Numbered from the stretch's first letter, positions 38,362 to 47,868 are shown. The stretch: DNA of 64,000 nt from an uncultured Methanobacterium sp. (GCF_963665055.1 NZ_OY762015.1:2564501-2628500), one strand, 5' to 3'. Program-made: numbers and translations. The notes: a model not told the origin generated them from the letters alone.

Positions 38362-41211
38362 TTAGGTGTATGGTGTTGTTTGTGGGTTGTTGTCGTAGAT
38401 GTTGTTGTTGCCGTCTATTGGTCGGGGGTAGGTGGTGTTCCAGTCGCTCCAGTAGTTGCTGTTGAATGTGTTGTTGGTTCCGCCGACTGCGATTCCTTGT
38501 TCGGGGTTGTTTTCGAGGTTGTTCATTGTTACTGTGGTGTTATTGGTTTGGTCGAGGCATATTCCGCTCCAACCGTTGTTGCTGAATGTGTTTTCTTGTA
38601 CTGTGTTCTGGTTGCTGTTTTGTATGAGTATTCCGTTGGATCCGCTGTTGTTTTCGTTGTTGAGTGTGATTGTGTTGTTGTTGGAGCCGGTTAGTATGCT
38701 GATGCCGGTGTAGGTGATGTTGTTGATTGTGTTTTGTGTGATTGTGTTGCCGGTAGCTCCATTTGCGGTGAATATTCCTTCTTGGCTGCTGCTAATGTTG
38801 TTGCCGGTGATGGTGGATGCGGTGGGTCCGTCGAGGGTTATTGAGCTCCAGGTGTTTTTTTGTAGTGTGTTGCCTGAGATTACATCGTTTGTGCTGTTCT
38901 GGATTAGTATTCCGTTCCAGACGTTGGATTGGATGGTGTTTTGTGTGATGGTGTTTTGGTTGCCGTGGATGTCTGAGATTCCGGAGTATGCATTGTTGGA
39001 TACGTTGTTGTTGTTAATGTTGTTTTGTGCGCTGTTGGCGATGAATATTCCTTCCTGGTTGTTGTTCACATTGTTGTTGGTTATGGTGTTGTTGTTGCTG
39101 GTGTCTAGGCATATTCCGCTCCAGTTGTTGCCTGTGGCGTTGTTGCCTGTTATGTTGTTGTGTGTGGAGTTCCAGAGTTGTATGCCTACGTTGTTGCCTG
39201 TTATGGTGTTGTTTTTGATGGTGACGTTGTTTGTTGATGTTAGGCTTATTCCGTAGGAGTTTGTTGATCCGTTAATGTTGAATCCCTGGATAGTGCTTCC
39301 GTTACCTTCACTTGTTACAGTGATGACAGGTAGGTTGGTGTTTAGTGGTTGGATTGTGACGAGTCCTAGGGCGGTTAGTATTAGATTTTTGTTTACGATG
39401 ATGTTTTCTGTGTAGTTCCCGGTGCTGACGGTTAGTGTGTCACCGTTTTGTGTATTAACATCGTCAATTGCGCTTTGGATTGAGTTGTAAGTGGTTCCGG
39501 TTCTGTTGTTGGTAATTACAGGGGGACTCAAAACAGTAATTAAATTTGTTTTGGTCATTGTATCATTTCCAATACTGGTGGTCACTGCTAAAGAGACAGT
39601 GTAGGTTCCTGCTCGAGTATATGTGTGTGTTGGGTTCTCCTCTGTACTGTAAGTTCCATCACCGAAATTCCAGTAATATGAATCAATGGTTATGGTATCG
39701 CTAAATGGTGAGGTACTGGTAAACTGCACATTTAAAGGAGATGCACCTGAAGTAACATTGGAAGTGAAGTCTATAATTCGGTTCACAGTAAAATTCAAAC
39801 TTCGGTAGAAGTCACTGGTTGTGAAGCTGTTGGAGTTGGGGTTAGCATCAGTAGTTGCATTTACCTGGCTTTCACTACCAGAATAAGAATAGTTTGCTGT
39901 GGCTAAACCGTTAACTGTAGTTTTATTTGGTGTTATCTGTCCGTTGTTTGTTTGGAAGTACACTGTTAATCCATTGGGTATGTGAGTTCCATCAGTGATA
40001 GGGGTTACGTTCACTCCATCTGTGTAGTAATTGAAATTTGCTATTATGGGTATGGTCTCGGAGCTGAGTAAATAAGCAGGCACATTGGCACTTAAATTCA
40101 TGTAAATCCAGTTGGCAGGTGCACTTGCCCCTGATATCAGAGTAGCAAAGTCGGGACTGTTACTTCCCCACCAGTTCTTATTGGCAGTTAACGTACCAGA
40201 ATTGTCAATTGCAGCACCTTTACTTGCGTTATTGTTGATGAAGATAGAATTTGTTATTGTACCACCTGCGGAGTTAGAGATAGCTCCTCCACTCCCTGTT
40301 GCAGTGTTGTTGATGAATGTGCAACCTGTAACAGTTAAGGTACCCATAGCATAAATTGCTCCACCACCATAGTTAGCATCTCCAGCAGAGTTGTTGATGA
40401 AAGTACAATTGGTGGTCGTTATTGTTCCCAAACCATTGAAACAGGCCCCACGTAACCCTGCAGTATTGTTTATGAAGGTAGAATTAGTAGCAGATACTGA
40501 ACCGCCGGATGTCATCAGTACACAACAGCCATCCCCACTCCCCACATTATTAAGGAATGTAGAGTTGATTAAATTCACAGATCCAGATGACATTATATAA
40601 AAAATACCTACAGATGTACCTTTTGGGGCTGCCACATTGTTGTTGGTAAACTTCGTATTAGTGACGGTTGCCACGTTATTTTTACCTATACGGATTAAGT
40701 ACTGAGCTGAACCACCATTGTTGAAGGTGGAATTTGTTAGAATCAACGTAATTTTAGAGCTAGTACTGGCCCCATTTGGCATATTTATAAAGCTGGAACT
40801 TCCCGAGCAATCTGTCATTGTACAGTTTATCAACTGAAGTTGACCAGTTGTTCCCAACAGATTTATGGCACTGTTAACAGTATTTTTAATTACCAGGTTT
40901 TTCAGTGTGAGTTTAACATTATTTGACACTTGAAATACCCGAGTACTGTTCTGTGCATCAATAGTATATCCATTACCATCAACAACCAGATCTTTGGTAA
41001 CTGATATGCCATTAGACGCATAAACAGAGTCTGTTGTACTATTGTATGTATAATTTTTGTCTAATGTCAGTGTTCCTCCAGATGCAGTGGATTGGACGGA
41101 ACCATCCAAAGACGTATAATTACCAGGATCTGCGGCATAAATAGCTGGAACAGCCATGAAAGTGACTATTAATACCAAAAGAACCTGTAATATTCTTTTT
41201 TCCTTTATCAT
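38362..41211 (-). CDS. Secreted adhesin-like protein with NosD C-terminus (949 aa)
   Basis: Signal peptide 1-26 (MIKEKRILQ, cleavage near IYA-A), preceded by GGAGGAG three bases before the ATG. Pmp-like repeats (NCTFINN, about 30-345) end at NWWGSNSPD. Then an Ig/invasin-like domain (about 365-480), one PKD domain (about 481-560, WNFGDGTYSTEENP) and a NosD helix (about 562-949) with WSGICLDTSN and a WSDWNTTYPRPIDGNN end. No anchor. The first 560 residues are closely related to the gene ending at 41727, which carries an anchored C-terminus instead. The NosD part is compositionally unlike the rest: below about nt 39530 the coding strand is strongly A/C-rich, with AAC and ACC codons nearly throughout. 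The gene is therefore a likely mosaic. Confidence 0.92.
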   Translation of the reverse strand: MIKEKRILQVLLVLIVTFMAVPAIYAADPGNYTSLDGSVQSTASGGTLTLDKNYTYNSTTDSVYASNGISVTKDLVVDGNGYTIDAQNSTRVFQVSNNVKLTLKNLVIKNTVNSAINLLGTTGQLQLINCTMTDCSGSSSFINMPNGASTSSKITLILTNSTFNNGGSAQYLIRIGKNNVATVTNTKFTNNNVAAPKGTSVGIFYIMSSGSVNLINSTFLNNVGSGDGCCVLMTSGGSVSATNSTFINNTAGLRGACFNGLGTITTTNCTFINNSAGDANYGGGAIYAMGTLTVTGCTFINNTATGSGGAISNSAGGTITNSIFINNNASKGAAIDNSGTLTANKNWWGSNSPDFATLISGASAPANWIYMNLSANVPAYLLSSETIPIIANFNYYTDGVNVTPITDGTHIPNGLTVYFQTNNGQITPNKTTVNGLATANYSYSGSESQVNATTDANPNSNSFTTSDFYRSLNFTVNRIIDFTSNVTSGASPLNVQFTSTSPFSDTITIDSYYWNFGDGTYSTEENPTHTYTRAGTYTVSLAVTTSIGNDTMTKTNLITVLSPPVITNNRTGTTYNSIQSAIDDVNTQNGDTLTVSTGNYTENIIVNKNLILTALGLVTIQPLNTNLPVITVTSEGNGSTIQGFNINGSTNSYGISLTSTNNVTIKNNTITGNNVGIQLWNSTHNNITGNNATGNNWSGICLDTSNNNTITNNNVNNNQEGIFIANSAQNNINNNNVSNNAYSGISDIHGNQNTITQNTIQSNVWNGILIQNSTNDVISGNTLQKNTWSSITLDGPTASTITGNNISSSQEGIFTANGATGNTITQNTINNITYTGISILTGSNNNTITLNNENNSGSNGILIQNSNQNTVQENTFSNNGWSGICLDQTNNTTVTMNNLENNPEQGIAVGGTNNTFNSNYWSDWNTTYPRPIDGNNNIYDNNPQTTPYT

Positions 41212-41251
41212 GTTCTCCTCCTGTTTATTGTTTTACATGTCTATCCTAAAA

Positions 41252-41275
41252 TGACATGTAATTAAATACGTATCG
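41252..41275 (-). promoter_or_regulatory. TATA-centred inverted repeat (site B)
   Basis: Read on the - strand: half-sites CGATACG and CATGTCA flank the spacer TATTTAATTA. Each half has one mismatch to CGAYATG-N10-CATRTCG. A TATA box in the spacer would start transcription near 41238, giving a leader of about 27 bases that includes the ribosome site. A second block shared with the neighbouring paralogue lies at 41284-41300. Confidence 0.65.
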
Positions 41276-41618
41276 ATTATTATTTAAAGTAGTATTTAAA
41301 CTGATATGTAATTAAGTTTTTTAAGTTGTGATTTAACGATCTTTTTTCTTAAAAAAATTCTTTAATTTCGTTAAATGATCATATAAATTATTTAAATAGA
41401 TTTAAATTAATAAATAAATGAAATTTTATTTTATTAGATTTTTTTAATCTCATAAATCAGTTTAATATTCTATATATTAAAAAATGAAAATTAGGGGTAT
41501 TTAGTCAATTTTCTAACATATTTAATGAATAATGATATTTAAGAGGCAAAAAATTATTTAAAACTCATTAAAGGATTTTTTATAGATATAAATATTAATT
41601 TATTGAATTAGTCATTAT

Positions 41619-41642
41619 CGACATGATGTTATAAACGTGTCA
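41619..41642. promoter_or_regulatory. TATA-centred inverted repeat without an obvious gene (site F)
   Basis: Half-sites CGACATG and CGTGTCA flank ATGTTATAAA. The left half fits the shared motif perfectly, the right half at five of seven positions. It lies between two - strand adhesin genes, far from either start. Confidence 0.45.
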
Positions 41643-41726
41643 ATTCTTGGATTTAACATACTAAAATTTAACATACTAAAAAAATATGAAAATAAAATTA
41701 TCTCTTAAAAAAGAAGAAGTGAAGAA

Positions 41727-44700
41727 TCATTTTTTTGATTTTTTAATCATACTCATTATATCTTTCCGGTAATAAGCCACTATTACCACAACCAGAAGAA
41801 CAATGATTATAATTACTCCCCAAAACTGTGATTTTTGGTTTATGTTATCCCTAATCAATTCTTGAACAGTCTTAGCCTGGCCCGGACTTGAAGAACTTCC
41901 TGCTGCAGATGCAAGTGTGGATGCTGCTGCTGAAGTTCCTGCAGCTAAAGAGCCAGATGATGCAACGTTACTGGAACTTCCTGAACTGCCACCTGAGCTT
42001 CCTCCAGAACCATCAGTAGTAATCCCATTATTAACAATGCCGCTGTTAGGAACGTCCTGATTCTTAAGACTTTCAATATCTGGATAATCTACCATAACAT
42101 TAAATTTATGGTAAAGACTATTTTTAGAATCTGATAGAAATGTTTCATAGGTAATTAAATTGTCTAATTCATCATCTGTAACATTATATACAACTTCTTC
42201 ATTATCTGCAAAGGCTTCTAACTCTGTGCTACCTCTAATGTATTGTTTGCTGGAATAGGTGAATGGAGCTACTCCATTTTTTGCAATTGTACTTTCTCCA
42301 ATACCATTATTGAGCCTGAAAAAAACATTTACATCTGGTAGGAGGTAAGCTATTTCATCTCCAGCCATGAATACTGCCTGGAATTCTCCAGAAGATGCTT
42401 GGATAATTTTTAATTGGATCAATTTGGATTTAGAAGAAGGACAGGAAAAAATTTTGTCCCAGGAGTTAGCACCTAACCAGTTGTATCCAAAACTGGTTGA
42501 AACTTTTGAATACTTGTTTTCCATTTCTCCACGACCAAAATTCCCGTAAATGATGTTATAATCTATTTTTGCAGTAGGTGCCTCCTTGTAGTTTTCCCCT
42601 ACATTTACCCCTGCATGGGAGTTTTTGGTAATGATGTTCTGGTTGATCACTAAATTATCTGAAGTACTGTCCAGATTTATCCCATCTGAATTTCCAGAAA
42701 TAGTGTTGTTATTGACCAGGGTATTGGAACCTGATTCTGCAAAGGAAATCCCATCTCCAACATTATCATTAATGTTGCTGTTTTTAATGGTGGTGTTGTC
42801 AGTATTAGGGCCAAAATAGACACCATTATTGTTTTGATTAATCTGATCGTTAGAAATAAGCGTTTTACGGGTGTTTGATAAGGTTATTCCGTTACCAACA
42901 TTGTTTTCAATAGAACTGTCTGTTACACTTACATTTTCACTTTGGTTAATGTTTATTCCAGATTGTTGGTTATTCGAAACATTTGATTCGGTTATAACTA
43001 CGTCAGTGCTGTTATCAATAGATATTCCGCTATTTGAATCTTGAACTATTAGATTGGTTATGTTAATGTCAGTTGAGTTTTGAATTAACAATCCATTTCC
43101 ATTATTAGCTGTAACAGTGGTGTTTAGAATGTTAATATTACTTGAATTTTCAATTACAATGCCATCGTTACCTGTAACATTAATCAAAAATCCATAAATC
43201 CAAATGTTTCCATCATTACTGTTATTTATGGTGAAAACGGGGAAATTTGAAGCAATTACAGTTTGAACTTTACTGAAAAGCGTTAATGGTTTGTTAATGA
43301 TTAAACTCAAATCACTGTAGGATGTTCCTAAAAATTCAATGATATCCCCATCATGGGCATCATCAATGATTTTCTGTATTTCACTATTTGTAAGGGAAGC
43401 AGCAACTTGAGTTCTGTTCCCAATGTTGTATTTTTCAGTGTATATCCCGGAGAAGATTTTATTCTGTATTCCCATATATTTCAGTACAGTAATACCTGAA
43501 TTGATTGTAATTGGTCCAGTATATTTGGTACTGTTACTATCAGGGTCAGAACCATTCAGGGTGTAGTAAATATCATCTGCTCCGGTTAAAGTGACATTTA
43601 GGGGAGAGTAATACACTCCGGAATGGTAACTGGCATCAACAGTCACCGGAAGTGTTACAATGTATGTGATAATATAGAGCTGGGATGCTTTCCCGTTCTG
43701 TATTCCAACAAATTTAAGTAAGTTTGTTCCCACGTCAAGAGTAATGGGTCCTGTGTACTTTGTACTCTGCCTGGTAGGAATGTCCCCGTTTAAGGTATAG
43801 TAGATATCATCGGCACCAGTCAGGGTGATGTTCAGTGGTGAGTTGTATTCTCCACCGATATAATTGACGTTAATTATTAAAGGTATGAATATGCTGTAGG
43901 TACTTGTGTAGATCTGTGATTCCAGACCATTCTGTATTCCGAAGTATTTCAAAATAGTTGTACCTTCATTGAGTTTTATTGGTCCTGTGTACTTTGTACT
44001 CTGTCTGGTAGGGGTGTCCCCGTTTAAGGTGTAATAAATCTCATTTGCACCAATTAAGGCAATATTTAGTGTTTTGTTGTAAATTCCACCATTGTAATTA
44101 GTTATAACAACCAGGAACATTTCTGTGTAAACTTGTGTTTCTAGCCCATATTGTATTCCCAAATATTTCAGGGTGTTAAGGCCTGCATCAAGGATAATTG
44201 GTCCTGTGTACTTTGTACTCTGTCTGGTAGGTGTTGTTCCATTTAGAGTGAAATAATATTCGTCCGCCCCATTCAGGGTGATGTTCAGTTGTGTGGTGTC
44301 GTTCCCAGTGTTATAACTGGCTGATAGTGGAGTTTCGACTGGGACAGTGATAATTGTGCTGGTAGTGTCGTTTATGTTTTTAGATGTGACTGTTAGTTTT
44401 ACAGTGTATATTCCTGATTTCAGGAATGTGTGTGTTGGATTTTGTTCGGTACTGGATGTTCCATCACCAAAATCCCAATTATACGTAACTGAACCATTAA
44501 GCATTGACGTGCCATTAAATTGAACATTCAAAGGAGCCCAACCAAGAGTAACATTCGTTGTGACACCTGCAATAAGTCGGGACACAGTAAAAGTTACACT
44601 TTGGTAGAAATCTTCGCTGGTGAAAAAGTTAGAATTAGGATTAACATCAACCGTTGCATTTACTTGACCCTCACTACCCGAGTAGAAATAGTTTGTTGTG

Positions 44701-45902
44701 GCCAGACCGTTAACTGTGCTGCTGGGTGTTACCTGTCCGTTGTTGGTTTGGGAGTAAATGGTTAATCCATCAGGTACATGAATACCATCAGTACTGGGGG
44801 TCACATTTACTCCATCTGTGTAATAATTGAAATTGGAAACCACAACTATTTTGTCAGAACTGTTCAAATAAGCAGGGACATTTACAGTTAAGTTCATGTA
44901 AATCCAGGTGGTGGGTGCCGCAGCATTACCAATTAAATTGGTGAAATTAGGACTGTTACTGCCCCACCAATTCTTATTGGCATTCAGTGTACCTGTACTG
45001 TAAATAGCATTACCACCCACAGTTGCGGTGTTGTTAATAAATGCTGAACCAACAATAACAGTGTTACCTCCATTATAAATGGCACCACCGTACTGTGAAG
45101 CGGTGTTGTTAATGAAAGTACAATTAATTACAGTTAAATTACCAGTAGAACTACGTAGGGCAGCGCCCTGTTTTAATGCCGTGTTATTAATGAAAGTACA
45201 GTTAGTGATGGTACTGGTTCCTGTACCTTGATTATAGATACAAGCACCGTCATTTCCTGTGTTACTCCTAAATGTGGAATTATTCAACGTTAGAGTACCA
45301 CTTATCACATTGAAAATACCACCATTGGTACTACCGGTTCCAGTATTATTAATGAAATTACAACCGGTAACCGTGGCACTTCCAGTTTTACTTATCTGAA
45401 TGGCAAACTGACCTGAACCATTTATAAATGTAGAATTAACCAGATTCAGAGTGTCCCCACTGTTATTGGGCATGTAAATAGTACTGAAGGTGCTCCCGGT
45501 GTTATTAATGAAGGTACAGTTAATGATCTCAAGTTTACTTCCAGTACCCAGATAAATAGCAGTATTAACTGTATTTGTAATTATCAGATTTTTAAGAATG
45601 AGATTAACATTATTACTCACAGTAAACGCACGTGTACCCCTGTTTGCATCAATAGTATGGCCATCACCATCAATAACCATATCTTTGCTAACGGATATGC
45701 CTCCAGATGAAAAATTACTGTCTGTTACATTATTGTAGGTGTAATCTCTGTCTAGTGTAAGTGTTCCTCCAGTGCCAGTTGACTGAACTGAATTATTTAA
45801 AGATGAATAATTCCCTGGATCTTCAGCATAAATAGCAGGTAAAGCCATAAAGGCCACTGTTAAAACTAAAAGAACCTTTAATATTCTTTTTTCCTTTAAC
45901 AT
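41727..45902 (-). CDS. Membrane-anchored adhesin-like protein (1391 aa)
   Basis: Signal peptide 1-26 (MLKEKRILK, cleavage near IYA-E), with an AGAGGAA ribosome site. Pmp-like NCTFINN repeats (about 30-310), NWWGSNSPN, an Ig/invasin-like domain (about 325-440) and one PKD (about 445-521) parallel the gene at 38362-41211. Four tandem chitobiase-C-like repeats follow (about 524-824), three with TPTRQSTKYTGPI or IPTRQSTKYTGPI. Next come a NosD-like helix (about 828-1120), a pre-anchor domain (about 1121-1285), a Ser/Gly/Ala linker, the motif KTVQEL, one membrane helix (about 1356-1376) and a cytoplasmic YYRKDIMSMIKKSKK tail. Linker, helix and tail match those of the 3386-residue protein. It should stay attached to the membrane with its repeats outside the cell. 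Ligand unknown. Confidence 0.93.
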   Translation of the reverse strand: MLKEKRILKVLLVLTVAFMALPAIYAEDPGNYSSLNNSVQSTGTGGTLTLDRDYTYNNVTDSNFSSGGISVSKDMVIDGDGHTIDANRGTRAFTVSNNVNLILKNLIITNTVNTAIYLGTGSKLEIINCTFINNTGSTFSTIYMPNNSGDTLNLVNSTFINGSGQFAIQISKTGSATVTGCNFINNTGTGSTNGGIFNVISGTLTLNNSTFRSNTGNDGACIYNQGTGTSTITNCTFINNTALKQGAALRSSTGNLTVINCTFINNTASQYGGAIYNGGNTVIVGSAFINNTATVGGNAIYSTGTLNANKNWWGSNSPNFTNLIGNAAAPTTWIYMNLTVNVPAYLNSSDKIVVVSNFNYYTDGVNVTPSTDGIHVPDGLTIYSQTNNGQVTPSSTVNGLATTNYFYSGSEGQVNATVDVNPNSNFFTSEDFYQSVTFTVSRLIAGVTTNVTLGWAPLNVQFNGTSMLNGSVTYNWDFGDGTSSTEQNPTHTFLKSGIYTVKLTVTSKNINDTTSTIITVPVETPLSASYNTGNDTTQLNITLNGADEYYFTLNGTTPTRQSTKYTGPIILDAGLNTLKYLGIQYGLETQVYTEMFLVVITNYNGGIYNKTLNIALIGANEIYYTLNGDTPTRQSTKYTGPIKLNEGTTILKYFGIQNGLESQIYTSTYSIFIPLIINVNYIGGEYNSPLNITLTGADDIYYTLNGDIPTRQSTKYTGPITLDVGTNLLKFVGIQNGKASQLYIITYIVTLPVTVDASYHSGVYYSPLNVTLTGADDIYYTLNGSDPDSNSTKYTGPITINSGITVLKYMGIQNKIFSGIYTEKYNIGNRTQVAASLTNSEIQKIIDDAHDGDIIEFLGTSYSDLSLIINKPLTLFSKVQTVIASNFPVFTINNSNDGNIWIYGFLINVTGNDGIVIENSSNINILNTTVTANNGNGLLIQNSTDINITNLIVQDSNSGISIDNSTDVVITESNVSNNQQSGININQSENVSVTDSSIENNVGNGITLSNTRKTLISNDQINQNNNGVYFGPNTDNTTIKNSNINDNVGDGISFAESGSNTLVNNNTISGNSDGINLDSTSDNLVINQNIITKNSHAGVNVGENYKEAPTAKIDYNIIYGNFGRGEMENKYSKVSTSFGYNWLGANSWDKIFSCPSSKSKLIQLKIIQASSGEFQAVFMAGDEIAYLLPDVNVFFRLNNGIGESTIAKNGVAPFTYSSKQYIRGSTELEAFADNEEVVYNVTDDELDNLITYETFLSDSKNSLYHKFNVMVDYPDIESLKNQDVPNSGIVNNGITTDGSGGSSGGSSGSSSNVASSGSLAAGTSAAASTLASAAGSSSSPGQAKTVQELIRDNINQKSQFWGVIIIIVLLVVVIVAYYRKDIMSMIKKSKK

Positions 45903-45951
45903 TTATGTTCCTCTTTTTAAATGCCTTTATTATGCCAAATGACGCAAATAT

Positions 45952-45975
45952 TGATAAGCATATAATTACATATCG
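45952..45975 (-). promoter_or_regulatory. TATA-centred inverted repeat (site C)
   Basis: On the - strand, CGATATG (perfect half-site) is followed by the spacer TAATTATATG and CTTATCA (five of seven). The expected transcription start is near 45938, about 36 bases before the adhesin ATG. The block TTAAAGTRGTATTTAAA (45982-45998 on the + strand) lies just upstream, as at site B. Confidence 0.6.
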
Positions 45976-46051
45976 ATATCGTTAAAGTGGTATTTAAATA
46001 TAGGTATTGACCTTTCAACATTACTGAGGTTTTATTTATTAGTTCTCCTAA

Positions 46052-46440
46052 GAATATAATCCGGAGAATGTGTATTTTAGGGGTATTCGTGATCCTAAAC
46101 CTGATTTTGTGGATTTTGCTTGTCCTAATAAGAGCTGTGCAGATCACGGGAAAACAGAAAAAGGCAATATTATAGGTAATGGAACTTAAAAGACTCAAAA
46201 TGGAATGTTCATAAATATATTTGCAGAACATGTTCTAAAAGTTTCACATCGAGATCTAACACGATATTGTATGATTTAAGGACTGATGAAGAAACTGTTT
46301 TTTGGCTTTTAAAATGATTTTAAAAGGTATGAGTCTACGAGGGACAGCCGAAGGTTTAGGTGTTAAACAGGACACTGTGCGCCGATGGTTGTGCATATCA
46401 GCTGAACACAGAGAAAAAATTAATAAAGGCTTGGATTTTA
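46052..46440 (+). pseudogene. Transposase remnant, frameshifted and truncated
   Basis: Three adjoining frames read as one protein: a Cys-rich head (ACPNKSC...GNGT, then YICRTCSKSF), then TILYDLRTDEE, then a helix-turn-helix (MSLRGTAEGLGVKQDTVRRW). The zinc-ribbon plus HTH layout resembles the N-terminal part of IS1-like transposases. Two one-base deletions, near 46185 and in the T run at 46306-46310, break the frame. No start codon is visible and the C-terminal catalytic part is missing. The coding match runs up to the stop codon of the next, oppositely oriented gene. No terminal inverted repeats were recognised. Family assignment is tentative. Confidence 0.75.
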
Positions 46441-47868
46441 TGTTTCTATGATGCCAAATCCTTTCCATGTGCCTGGTGATCCTGCTGTTACACATATCCA
46501 TCCAACATAACTACCAGGAGAGGGATTATTATTATAACAGATATCACCTTTATTCCAAGTCCCTAATGTTGGTGGAGTTGTTTTGGCGATAATTGTTCCA
46601 GGGGTGGCACCATTGAAGAATGTTCCTGTTCCAAATATCCATCTTTCTTTTGGTGATGTGCTTGATATTCCACTTCCTGCATTAATATATATGTCCAAAG
46701 TGTACGGATAAGGGTCTCCAGTTGGGTTTGCTGTTTCATCATAAGGATTATTAAGCTCTACAGGAACTTCAGCATAGTGAATAACCCCAGAACTATGATC
46801 CCCCATAAAAATAAGATATAGTGGGGCTCCGTTTTCCTGTAAAAATTCCTGTAATTCCAGGTTTTCTGTGTCAACCCACATCTCCTGTGACCGGATACTG
46901 TTGATGACATTTCCTTGTGCAAATGTGAGTAATCCGATGTTTGCCATGTCCCCAATACCGGGGGTGACATGCTGCTCAACGTAAGGATTGCATTGAACTC
47001 CGATAAAAGTTAAATCGAAAATACAACCGTTTGCACCTACATCATTCCAGAATGCTGCGTTTAACCCATATGCTCCATTACTGAATCCTTCTGGTCTGTT
47101 CCATATCCTTTCGAAGACAAAGTTTGTGAATACTGAGTGTGCACCTTTGTTATATGCATAGCCATCAACAGCACACATCGAAAACCGATTAAATCCGCCT
47201 AAATTATAAATACTGTACTTATTGTTGTGATATAAGTTCAAATCATGAAAGGAGTTATAGGTTGCCCTGTTACCAATCCATACTGACGCTTCTTGTGAGT
47301 CATACATTTGGATTTGTCTGAAAGTGTTAGCAAATACTACATTATCTGCTCCGCTGTTTGTTGAATCTTCCTCTTCTGTCCCTTCTCCCCCATATATTCC
47401 TATACCTATTAAGGGATCCCAAATCGATAACTGCTCAAATATGCCTTCCGAAAGAGCATTCATGTGTGTATCAGGATGTTCCACGTCTGTAGCTACACCA
47501 TATAATCCCAATCCTCCAACTTTTCCATCACCATCAATACTTAGATTTTTTACACTTGAACCCATGTTCTGCCGGTTAAGACCTGCCTTTCCCCCAATTT
47601 GTAAAACAAAATCTGTCTCAGGATTTCCTATTTCTGTTTTCCCGGTTTTAAGAACAGTCTGAGGCCGGTCTAATGGGTTACTTATGTTATGCCATCCTAC
47701 ACCACTTCCAAGTATCTCGACTCGTTGCCCCTCAAAATCGAGGTCGCATATATAAACGCCTGGTGGGAATAATATTTTCGCGCCGTTTTCATATGCATCC
47801 ATTATTGAGGTTGTGTCATTTGTTACCCCATCACCAAGTGCCCCATAATCTTTCACATTAACATACAT
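46438..47868 (-). CDS. Pectate-lyase-fold protein, viral tail-spike-like (476 aa)
   Basis: The start is the ATG at 47868, because the ATG 15 bases upstream lies within its GGAGGAG ribosome site. The N-terminus (VNVKDYGALGDGVTNDTTSI) is the hallmark of the pectate lyase 3 / GH28-related beta-helix family, and the C-terminus (GTWNKGDICYNNNP...GWICVTAGSPGTWKGFG) is a module common on phage tail spikes and related depolymerases. There is no signal peptide or membrane segment, unlike every adhesin here, so it would need another route to the surface or a virion. A role in binding or cleaving polysaccharide is plausible from the fold and the adjacent glycan locus, but no catalytic residues can be assigned. 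The transposase scar at its 3' end fits acquisition by transfer. Confidence 0.8.
   Translation of the reverse strand: MYVNVKDYGALGDGVTNDTTSIMDAYENGAKILFPPGVYICDLDFEGQRVEILGSGVGWHNISNPLDRPQTVLKTGKTEIGNPETDFVLQIGGKAGLNRQNMGSSVKNLSIDGDGKVGGLGLYGVATDVEHPDTHMNALSEGIFEQLSIWDPLIGIGIYGGEGTEEEDSTNSGADNVVFANTFRQIQMYDSQEASVWIGNRATYNSFHDLNLYHNNKYSIYNLGGFNRFSMCAVDGYAYNKGAHSVFTNFVFERIWNRPEGFSNGAYGLNAAFWNDVGANGCIFDLTFIGVQCNPYVEQHVTPGIGDMANIGLLTFAQGNVINSIRSQEMWVDTENLELQEFLQENGAPLYLIFMGDHSSGVIHYAEVPVELNNPYDETANPTGDPYPYTLDIYINAGSGISSTSPKERWIFGTGTFFNGATPGTIIAKTTPPTLGTWNKGDICYNNNPSPGSYVGWICVTAGSPGTWKGFGIIET

Larger units (their letters stand above)
41212..41726. other. AT-rich intergenic region with two inverted-repeat sites
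   Basis: No gene is visible. It holds the promoter of the - strand adhesin starting at 41211 and a second TATA-centred inverted repeat (41619-41642) about 410 bases further upstream that has no obvious gene to serve. Confidence 0.5.

Noticed and set aside
38335..39256. Open frames on the + strand opposite the NosD part of the 949-residue adhesin
   Set aside because: They arise from the T/G-rich complement of the Asn-rich coding strand; the - strand frame has clear domains.
2500..45800. Naming the GGAIxN proteins as autotransporters because of similarity to chlamydial Pmp repeats
   Set aside because: No outer-membrane barrel is present and the cell has an archaeal envelope; only the repeat fold is shared.
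45917..46231. Open frame of 104 codons on the - strand
   Set aside because: It is antisense to the transposase remnant, and its amino-acid sequence looks like no known protein.
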